DNA from: RGZA01 sp964568585
GTDB taxonomy: Bacteria > Pseudomonadota > Alphaproteobacteria > UBA9219 > RGZA01
DNA: 37,313 bases
NCBI GenBank assembly: GCA_964568585.1
Contig: CAZMQI010000017.1
Coordinates: forward strand, 1 to 37,313
Reading direction: 5' to 3'
Shown here: positions 32,101 to 37,313 of the stretch, piece after piece
Position numbering within the stretch: position 1 is the first letter of the stretch
Layout of the letters: every line of letters starts with the position of its first letter
The notes under the pieces: model-generated
Databases searched by the model: none
Seen by the model: only the letters and a program-made list of their open reading frames with translations
Told to the model about the DNA's origin: nothing
Position numbers and translations under genes: made by a program

Positions 32101-32634
32101 TTTATGCGCGGAAAATTACTGCACCGCTTACTGCAATTGCTTCCTATCATTCCTGACGTCCAACGTGAAGCTGCGGCGGCGCGCTTTCTAATCCGCAATG
32201 GCGGCGTGGAAAGTGATGTCGTGCTACAGGATGTGCGCGAAGTGATGGCGGTATTACGTAATCCCGTTTTTGCTCATGTGTTTTCAAATGCCGCGCAAGC
32301 CGAAGTTCCCATCATCGGCGCGATTAACGGCAAACAATTTTCGGGTCAGATTGACCGCATGCTGGTGACGGATAGTGAAGTGTTGGTGATTGATTTTAAA
32401 ACCAACCGTCCGCCGCCAAAAAATCTGGCGGATGTGGATGATGCCTATGCAGCGCAAATGGCGTGCTATGCAACGCTGCTGGCGCAGATATATCCAAGCC
32501 ACACTATCCGCGCAGGCTTGCTGTGGACACACACCCTCCAGCTTATGGAGCTGGACAGTGCGGCATTGCAACGTGGCTTAAATCTTTTGAATAAACTGGA
32601 TTCTGGACAATTTGAGCAATCCATAGGCACTTGA
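29140..32634 (+). CDS. addA: double-strand-break repair helicase-nuclease AddA
   Basis: A 1164-residue UvrD/RecB-family helicase with a C-terminal nuclease. Walker A SASAGSGKTTLL (K44); motif Ia CLTYTKAAAAEMQNRI; Walker B ILIDEAQDTSPEQWEI (D416-E417); GDEKQSIYSFQGA; RIMTTHGAKGLEAPII; LLYVALTRAADVL. The nuclease site is GQIDRM (D1072) and VIDFKTNR (D1085, K1087). With AddB it unwinds and resects DNA ends for RecA loading. AGGAGG lies about 7 nt upstream of the ATG, inside addB. The -35 element of trxA overlaps its stop codon. Confidence 0.97.
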   Translation: MSASVQKNILPQQSDLAAQQEAQRLHALNPVQSVWVSASAGSGKTTLLTERVLRLLLQNRIEKRHKLPNILCLTYTKAAAAEMQNRIHKQLAEWATLPEDTLQAKLEATFAFKTSAAILKEARKLFAATLERPDCIRIMTMHAFCQMILNRFPLEAGLAPHFTLLEGEAEKLFQENVLAEFYAKIKKSQRLTDALNVLGYSQATSRTMEMVAQVFRNSGKWAKQFTAHTSPASFAKALQTKLNLSFTGSEREWLEQQIIPEQELLQAADWLQAGSEPDKKRGNAISYWVKDKDNRITNFDEYVSIYITDKDTVRASLFTKAVLKSYPDIETLMTREAHRVQSVAQTRDALRFYHQQNAFYTLAQHLWGLVQEVKRRNAQLTYDDLILKTRDVFAQPELAPWILYKLDGGIDHILIDEAQDTSPEQWEIVFALLDEILAGSGARADDNRTLFVVGDEKQSIYSFQGANHRHYLDVKARLFERFEHLSKPMVDLERIQSFRSTSSVLKFVDTVFDADATRQGVSNVPMRHFAHRNVQGYVELWSPIKTEKKELPHAWQPPLERDDSKHAYVLLAMRLADTISTWLQEGWQLKGRGGAPRPVRPDDIIILLQARSHLLSPIIRALKERNIPVAGIDRMVLHKQAVVQDVLSLCRFLLLPQDNLALAEVLRGPLIRISDEQLYHIAYKRSGTMWDALQANASFKAICDYLKTLLNMADNVSSFALLSHTYTAPCPGNAESGKHALIHRMGIDAIDPLEQLLSAARQYDAQHPLSLQLFVRAIAQDDSELKREQSEANGEVRIMTTHGAKGLEAPIIIMPDLMRDPHIQGRKAPLYWDEDGFAFAAVPIAKKVPLFQHTKEILEEAQGEEHRRLLYVALTRAADVLILCSAIKNKDPATPPWQTHIVGAMQRLDAETSETNGELTWHYGDRQTLIRPKTTATHVAQTEHTAPAWLTQPIAPISSKQPLYNPSTLIQNNEKQLSPAASGVASSFMRGKLLHRLLQLLPIIPDVQREAAAARFLIRNGGVESDVVLQDVREVMAVLRNPVFAHVFSNAAQAEVPIIGAINGKQFSGQIDRMLVTDSEVLVIDFKTNRPPPKNLADVDDAYAAQMACYATLLAQIYPSHTIRAGLLWTHTLQLMELDSAALQRGLNLLNKLDSGQFEQSIGT

Positions 32635-32660
32635 CCCATCTAAAAGCAGCACCATATAAT
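32631..32660 (+). promoter_or_regulatory. sigma-70-type promoter for trxA
   Basis: TTGACC (32631-32636), an 18-nt spacer and a perfect TATAAT (32655-32660), 42 nt before the trxA ATG. The -35 overlaps the addA stop, so trxA can be expressed apart from the addBA genes. Confidence 0.75.
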
Positions 32661-32701
32661 TAGAACATAACGTCTTGTTTACAGACATTTTGGAGAACCA
32701 T

Positions 32702-33031
32702 ATGGGTAACAACACCATTGCCGTTAGTGATGCTAGTTTTGAAGCTGATGTACTGAAATCGGAAAAACCGGTTTTGGTTGATTTCTGGGCGGAATGGTGT
32801 GGGCCATGCAAAACCATTGGGCCTTTCTTGGAAGACATCGCAGCGGAAATGGGCGCAGAGCTCAGCGTGGCCAAGGTGAACATCGATGAAAATCCGATGA
32901 CCCCAAGCAAGTATGGTGTTCGTGGTATCCCGACTTTGATGTTATTCAAAGGCGGCCAATTGGTTGAAACCAAGGTTGGCGCAATGCCTAAGTCGCAGCT
33001 TGCCCAATGGGTAAAATCAAAGCTCGCGTAA
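32702..33031 (+). CDS. trxA: thioredoxin
   Basis: A 109-residue thioredoxin. Active site WCGPC (C33, C36) in VLVDFWAEWCGPCKTIGPFLE; cis-proline in RGIPTLMLF; C-terminal helix KSQLAQWVKSKL. A cytosolic disulfide reductase. The start at 32702 is fixed by GGAG 7 nt upstream; the 9-residue upstream extension is unlikely. Linked to addA as in many alphaproteobacteria, but with its own promoter. Its stop abuts the stop of a convergent gene, and a 14-bp palindrome spans both. Confidence 0.97.
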   Translation: MGNNTIAVSDASFEADVLKSEKPVLVDFWAEWCGPCKTIGPFLEDIAAEMGAELSVAKVNIDENPMTPSKYGVRGIPTLMLFKGGQLVETKVGAMPKSQLAQWVKSKLA

Positions 33032-33044
33032 TTAGAATTCTAAT
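33031..33044. other. perfect 14-bp palindrome across two convergent stop codons
   Basis: ATTAGAATTCTAAT covers the last base of the trxA stop and the whole stop of the convergent gene. No U-tract is present, so it is not a clear terminator; antisense overlap of the two transcripts is expected. Confidence 0.5.
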
Positions 33045-33643
33045 GGTGGCGGTGGATCAATCGGCACGTTGAGATCTTCCAATAGAAGATCTTCATCGGT
33101 TAATTCCATCAGGCCATCGGGCGCAACACGGATATTCGTTTTAAACAGCGCGTTTTTGAACACCACAGATGCCGTCAATAAATAACGGTTATCGCGGCCA
33201 ATGCCCTTATAGGTCACTGGCATCAAACGGTCATTGACCTTTTGCATTTCTTCTTCGGTCGCATTATCCAGCCATGCAACATCATCGGGTTTCTCAACGA
33301 TGATGAAACGGCCAAGCTGGCCACGCACATAATGGAAGAAGAATTTTGCGTAAGGGATGACATTCTTGCGGTCAAGGCGGATTGGTGCCTTGTCGTTTAC
33401 GCGGTAAAGAATTTCATTGGTCCAGTTCAGTAATTCGGCATCGCCCGGCTTATAGAGCATGTAGCGGGTTTGTTCGTGGTCTTGCAAAACGTAGAATTTG
33501 TATTCGTCATACCATGGAAGGTTTGCAACGCGGATATCCAGCGCGTTCAAATCCATATTCTTTTCTTCGAGCATGCCCTTTATCTCCGCGATAATCGGCG
33601 CGGCGGCATCGGCGTCTAATGGCTCTGGTTTCAGTTCTTTCAT
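33032..33643 (-). CDS. conserved-looking hypothetical protein
   Basis: A 203-residue soluble protein without signal peptide or membrane segment. The ordered middle part contains WYDEYKFYVLQDHEQTRYMLYKPGDAELLNWTNEILYRVND, then PYAKFFFHYVRGQLGRFIIVE, then YLLTASVVFKNALFKTNIRVAPDGLMEL. The C-terminus is acidic and ends in a PPPP tract. Composition and codon use look like a normal expressed gene. It sits between trxA (convergent) and folC (same strand, 82 nt upstream), interrupting an otherwise familiar gene order. The RBS is weak. I do not recognise the family. Confidence 0.8.
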   Translation of the reverse strand: MKELKPEPLDADAAAPIIAEIKGMLEEKNMDLNALDIRVANLPWYDEYKFYVLQDHEQTRYMLYKPGDAELLNWTNEILYRVNDKAPIRLDRKNVIPYAKFFFHYVRGQLGRFIIVEKPDDVAWLDNATEEEMQKVNDRLMPVTYKGIGRDNRYLLTASVVFKNALFKTNIRVAPDGLMELTDEDLLLEDLNVPIDPPPPLEF

Positions 33644-33725
33644 TTAAGGTCTTTCTGGTGAACTGGTATAAGGATTGGGTAAAAGATAGAATAGGGCTGG
33701 TTAACACTCAATAAATATCGATTTA

Positions 33726-35030
33726 TTACTTATTTTGCTTAAGAATATGCCCCGCCAGATACAATGAGCCTGTAATCAGAATGCGTGCGGGTTGCGGTGA
33801 AAGGCTGGTTAGCCATCTAACCGCGGCCTTGGAATCCGTGTGGCTTTGTGCGGTTTTGATACCTATGGCATGTGCGATGAGGGCAAGTGCTTTATTGTCC
33901 ATTGTCTTTGGCTCATGCGGAATGGGAATAGCCGCCAGCGCTGTAATATGTGATGCGAGCGATGCCAAAAACTCTTCAGGGTGTTTAGTGGCCAACATGC
34001 CCAGTATCACCATCAATGGTTTTTTATCCTGTGCGTGCCAGTGCGCTGCTTGCTGTGCCAGCATATCGCCTGCGCTGTCATTATGTCCGCCATCCAGCCA
34101 TAGTTCCCAACCTTGTGGCAACATGTTCACTAACACGCCGCTGGTGATGTGCTGCAAGCGGGCGGGCCATTCTGCGGTTTGTAATCCTGTGATAATTGCT
34201 TCATCACTAATCTGAAACTGCGTTTGTTTTTTTAAAACCGCAATGGCGGTGGCCGCATTGGCATATTGATGCGTGCCGATTAAATTCGGCTTCGGGAATT
34301 GCATGCGGGTGCTGCCAGATATGAATTCAAACCCGTCCGCATTGATGCTGTATGCCCAATCAGTGTCGAACGCATGTAATGGCGTAAGGGATTCTTTTGC
34401 CTTCTCGGTGAAGGTATGGCTTGCTTCCGGTGCGAATTGCGGTGCGATGATGGCGGGGACATCTTTCTTAAAAATACCGGCTTTTTCGCCTGCTATTTCT
34501 TCCAGCGTGTCGCCCAAAAAATCGCGGTGATCATAGGAAATACGTGTGATGACGCTGGCCAAAGGGTGGGTGATGATATTGGTGGCATCCAGCCTTCCGC
34601 CAAGACCGACTTCTAATAATAGCACGTCCGCAGGCACGCGGGAAAACGCAAGGAATGCCGCAGCGGTGGTAATCTCGAATTGCGTGACCGGTGCGCCGTT
34701 ATTGCTCTGTTCCACTTCCAATAATACATCGCACAAATCTTCTTCGCTAATCAGGTTTCCGGCCAAACGGATGCGTTCATGAAATGAAACCAGATGCGGC
34801 GAGGTATAGACGTGAACCTTAAGCCCTGCTGCTTCCAGCATGGCACGTAAAAAGGCGATGGTGGAGCCCTTGCCGTTCGTTCCCGCCACATGGATGATGG
34901 GCGGCATCTTCACTTGCGGGTTGCCTAGCGCGCCAAGCAGATAGGTATAACTGTCGCGCAGCGTTAAATCGATATTCACTGCGTGAAACGCATTCAATCG
35001 CGCAAGTATCTCTTGCGAACGATGATGCAT
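33726..35030 (-). CDS. folC: bifunctional folylpolyglutamate/dihydrofolate synthase
   Basis: A 434-residue Mur-ligase-like enzyme that adds glutamate to dihydropteroate and to folates. P-loop HVAGTNGKGSTIAFLRAML (K54), followed by YTSPHLVSFHERIRL (folate-binding loop), LLEVGLGGRLDATN, YDHRDFLGDTLEEIAGEKAGIFK, and LWLDGGHNDSA in the C-terminal domain. It lies 2 nt after accD in the same direction, so the two are co-transcribed, as is common in alphaproteobacteria. Confidence 0.96.
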   Translation of the reverse strand: MHHRSQEILARLNAFHAVNIDLTLRDSYTYLLGALGNPQVKMPPIIHVAGTNGKGSTIAFLRAMLEAAGLKVHVYTSPHLVSFHERIRLAGNLISEEDLCDVLLEVEQSNNGAPVTQFEITTAAAFLAFSRVPADVLLLEVGLGGRLDATNIITHPLASVITRISYDHRDFLGDTLEEIAGEKAGIFKKDVPAIIAPQFAPEASHTFTEKAKESLTPLHAFDTDWAYSINADGFEFISGSTRMQFPKPNLIGTHQYANAATAIAVLKKQTQFQISDEAIITGLQTAEWPARLQHITSGVLVNMLPQGWELWLDGGHNDSAGDMLAQQAAHWHAQDKKPLMVILGMLATKHPEEFLASLASHITALAAIPIPHEPKTMDNKALALIAHAIGIKTAQSHTDSKAAVRWLTSLSPQPARILITGSLYLAGHILKQNK

Positions 35031-35032
35031 TG

Positions 35033-35926
35033 TTATCTTCCGGAAATGGCGGGTAGATTGCGTTTCTTTTTCTTTTCTTTTTCTGGCAACAGCAAGCTGA
35101 AGATGCGGATCAGCGTGTCGCGCAAATCCTTGCGGTGCGTCACAATATCCACCATGCCATGATCGCGTAAGTATTCCGCGCGTTGGAAATCCTGCGGCAA
35201 TGTTTCACGAATGGTGCTTTCAATCACGCGTGCACCGGCAAAAGCGATTTGTGCGCCTTTTTCGGCGATATGAATGTCGCCCAGCATCGCAAAGGATGCC
35301 GTTACGCCGCCCGTTGTCGGGTCAGTCAGCACCACGATATAGGGGAGGCCAGCTTGCTTCACCATATTCACTGCAATGGTCGTGCGTGGCATTTGCATCA
35401 ATGACAAAATACCTTCCTGCATGCGTGCGCCGCCAGAAGCCGGAATGATGACGAGGGGTGTTTTATTCGCAACCGCTTGCTTGGCGGCAGTCACAATGCC
35501 TTCGCCAACCGCTGTGCCCATGGAACCGCCCATGAACCCGAAATCGAATGCCGCGATGACCACAGGGCGCTGCGCCATCTTACCTTCGGCAACAAAAATC
35601 GCATCGCGCTGGCCGGTGCGTTTGCGCGCATCGCGCATACGGTCGGAGTACTTCTTTATATCTTTAAAGTTCAGCGGGTCGCTGACGGTCTTGGGCAATG
35701 TCAGCATGCGGTAATCACCATCGTCGAACAGCATTTCAAGACGGCGTAATGGTTCGAGGCGTAAATGGTATCCGCATGCTCTGCACACATTGAAATGGTC
35801 TTCCAGTTCGCGCTTGAACAGCATGGCGCTGCAGCCCGGGCATTTTTCCCACAGATTATCCGGCACATCCTTCTTGGTGACCAAGGCGCGAATTTTAGGG
35901 CGAACAAAATTACTAATCCAATTCAT
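35033..35926 (-). CDS. accD: acetyl-CoA carboxylase carboxyltransferase beta subunit
   Basis: A 297-residue subunit. N-terminal zinc ribbon with C29-x2-C32 and C48-x2-C51 (CPGC, CRAC), then the carboxyltransferase core: AFDFGFMGGSMGTAVGEGIVTAAKQA, IPASGGARMQEGILSLMQM, VLTDPTTGGVTASFAMLGDI and PQDFQRAEYLRDHGMVD. With AccA it moves carboxylate from carboxybiotin to acetyl-CoA for fatty-acid synthesis. AGGAAGAG lies upstream of the ATG. trpA is 19 nt upstream and folC 2 nt downstream, forming trpB-trpA-accD-folC. Confidence 0.97.
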   Translation of the reverse strand: MNWISNFVRPKIRALVTKKDVPDNLWEKCPGCSAMLFKRELEDHFNVCRACGYHLRLEPLRRLEMLFDDGDYRMLTLPKTVSDPLNFKDIKKYSDRMRDARKRTGQRDAIFVAEGKMAQRPVVIAAFDFGFMGGSMGTAVGEGIVTAAKQAVANKTPLVIIPASGGARMQEGILSLMQMPRTTIAVNMVKQAGLPYIVVLTDPTTGGVTASFAMLGDIHIAEKGAQIAFAGARVIESTIRETLPQDFQRAEYLRDHGMVDIVTHRKDLRDTLIRIFSLLLPEKEKKKKRNLPAISGR

Positions 35927-35945
35927 GGTTCTCTTCCTGTGTTGA

Positions 35946-36773
35946 TTATGCCGCGGCTTTGTTGCGGGCTTTGTGTACTGCCGCGCTTAAACTTTCAACA
36001 TAAGCGCAGACATTTTTGACGAGTTCATTTTTGGTTGCGATATTTTCTTCAACTTTCTTCACAATCGCGCTGCCTACGACCACGGCATCGGCGTGGCGGG
36101 CAACGGTTTGCGCGGCTGCGGCATCTTTAATACCAAAGCCAACGGCAACTGGCAGGTTCGAATGGTGTTTTAAGCGCAATACCGCCGCTTGCACCTGTTG
36201 TTCGGTTGCAGTGGCTGCGCCGGTGATACCGGTAATAGATACATAATATAAGAACCCTCCAGAATTGCTGAGCACGGTTGGCAACCGTTTGTCATTAGTG
36301 GTGGGCGTTGTCAGGCGAATGACATGCATGCCGGCTTTTTGCGCTGGCAGACGGAATTCTTCATCTTCTTCTGGCGGTAAATCCACGATGATCAGCCCAT
36401 CTACACCTGCAGCAGCGGCATCTTTTGCGAATTTTTCTGCGCCATAGGAATAGATAGGGTTGTAATACCCCATGAGTACAATCGGTGTCGTTGAATTGGT
36501 TTTGCGGAATGCCTGAACCATGCCAAGTGTTTTGATTAATGTCATGCCGCCAGCCAGTGCGCGTAAATCGGCGGCTTGAATGGCAGCACCATCCGCCATC
36601 GGATCGGTAAACGGCATGCCTAGTTCAATCACATCAACGCCGGCTGCCGGCAATGCTTCAAGCAATTTTAATGATGTTTCCAAATCAGGATCGCCAGCGA
36701 CAGTAAAGCTGATGAAGCCTGCCTGATTTTGTTTGCGTAATTCCGCAAAGCGCGTATCGAGACGATTACTCAT
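35946..36773 (-). CDS. trpA: tryptophan synthase alpha chain
   Basis: A 275-residue TIM barrel that splits indole-3-glycerol phosphate. Catalytic acids E50 (VIELGMPFTDP) and D61 (PMADG) match E. coli Glu49 and Asp60; PIVLMGYYNPIYSYG and the phosphate-binding segment VGFGIKDA also fit. Its ATG overlaps the trpB stop by 4 nt, giving coupled synthesis of the alpha and beta chains that form the channelled complex. Confidence 0.97.
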   Translation of the reverse strand: MSNRLDTRFAELRKQNQAGFISFTVAGDPDLETSLKLLEALPAAGVDVIELGMPFTDPMADGAAIQAADLRALAGGMTLIKTLGMVQAFRKTNSTTPIVLMGYYNPIYSYGAEKFAKDAAAAGVDGLIIVDLPPEEDEEFRLPAQKAGMHVIRLTTPTTNDKRLPTVLSNSGGFLYYVSITGITGAATATEQQVQAAVLRLKHHSNLPVAVGFGIKDAAAAQTVARHADAVVVGSAIVKKVEENIATKNELVKNVCAYVESLSAAVHKARNKAAA

Positions 36774-37313
36774 AACGTAACCCCTAATTTTTCGGCCACA
36801 TTAAAAATATCCTTATCGCCGCGTCCACATAAATTCATGACCAAGAGATGATCCTTTGGCAACGTGGGTGCCAGTTTGGTGACATATGCCAAGGCATGTG
36901 AAGGTTCAAGTGCAGGAATGATGCCTTCCATTTTGCAACATAGCTGGAATGCATCCAATGCTTCCTTATCGGTTGCATAGACATAACTCACGCGCTTTGC
37001 ATCAAACAGATAGGAATGTTCTGGGCCAATCCCGGGGTAATCCAGACCAGCGGAGATGCTATCGCCTTCCAAAATCTGGCCGTCGGCGTCTTGTAATAAG
37101 TAGGTGCGGTTACCGTGCAGCACGCCCGGGCGTCCGCCATTCAATGATGCTGCGTGCTTTCCGGTTTCAATACCGTGTCCGCCTGCTTCAACGCCATACA
37201 TTTTGATGCTGGCTTCATCCAGAAATTCATAGAATAACCCCATCGCATTTGAACCGCCGCCAATGCATGCAACCAGGCTATCTGGTAAACGGCCTTCGGC
37301 CTTCATCATTTGC
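36770..37313 (-). CDS. trpB: tryptophan synthase beta chain, C-terminal part (cut by window edge)
   Basis: The last 180 or so codons of trpB. The open frame continues past the right edge of the window, so the N-terminal half, including the PLP lysine, is not seen. Visible: AEGRLPDSLVACIGGGSNAMGLF (phosphate-binding GGGSN of PLP), VEAGGHGIETGKHAA, GVLHGNRTYLLQD, SISAGLDYPGIGPEHSYL, GIIPALEPSHALAY and VMNLCGRGDKDIF. It makes tryptophan from indole and serine. The gene is intact as far as it is visible; the truncation is an artefact of the window. Confidence 0.96.
   Translation of the reverse strand, partial: QMMKAEGRLPDSLVACIGGGSNAMGLFYEFLDEASIKMYGVEAGGHGIETGKHAASLNGGRPGVLHGNRTYLLQDADGQILEGDSISAGLDYPGIGPEHSYLFDAKRVSYVYATDKEALDAFQLCCKMEGIIPALEPSHALAYVTKLAPTLPKDHLLVMNLCGRGDKDIFNVAEKLGVTL

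Noticed and set aside
36770..37313. Truncated trpB pseudogene
   Set aside because: The open frame runs into the window edge; the truncation is due to the window limit.

Overview
The window looks like a chromosomal segment of a free-living alphaproteobacterium with moderate G+C. The evidence is a set of linkages typical of that class: hprK-rapZ-EIIA-HPr-EI; a sensor kinase with tyrosine in place of the catalytic histidine (DivL type) next to tsaE; amgK-murU; addB-addA-trxA; and folC-accD-trpA-trpB. A Micavibrio-like or related lineage is a reasonable guess, but it is inference. No rRNA, tRNA, insertion sequence, prophage or CRISPR array was seen.

Region 1 (1-5.0 kb) is an accessory block of small envelope and stress genes, mostly on the minus strand. 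It holds a CsbD-family protein, a large secreted cysteine-rich protein with seven tandem ~54-residue repeats, a short Q/N/G/P-rich protein behind a strongly structured leader, a secreted carboxypeptidase-regulatory-like protein, two tiny plus-strand genes, a DUF1328 membrane peptide and a glycine-zipper lipoprotein.

Region 2 (5.0-8.1 kb) is a compact phosphorelay. A receiver protein, an HPt protein and a KdpE-like DNA-binding response regulator run leftward. A hybrid histidine kinase runs rightward, and a perfect inverted repeat lies in the divergent promoter gap. Region 3 (8.2-10.6 kb) has two paralogous OmpA-domain proteins flanking a second glycine-zipper lipoprotein, then a 386-nt gap with a long inverted repeat and a possible 35-codon ORF.

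Region 4 (10.5-16.2 kb) holds queA, a very basic unknown ORF, rimO, a KefB/C-type antiporter, mscL and a flagellar-rod-like gene. That last gene is preceded by a TTAA-N7-TTAA (CtrA-type) site, and its Shine-Dalgarno lies inside the mscL terminator. Region 5 (16.2-20.0 kb) is the regulatory PTS operon without any EIIB or EIIC. Region 6 (20.1-33.0 kb) runs ahcY, divL, tsaE, amgK, murU, addB, addA, trxA on the plus strand, with several gene overlaps. It combines methyl-cycle maintenance, cell-cycle control, tRNA t6A synthesis, peptidoglycan recycling and double-strand-break repair. Region 7 (33.0-37.3 kb) is on the minus strand: trpB (cut by the window edge), trpA, accD, folC and an unknown 203-residue protein convergent with trxA.

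The core genes are readily recognised by family. The least explained material is in the first 10.5 kb and in the short regulatory gaps. The most interesting signals are the repeat protein, the phosphorelay with its dyad, the structured leader at 2990-3050, and the CtrA-box/terminator/SD arrangement at 15873-15931.
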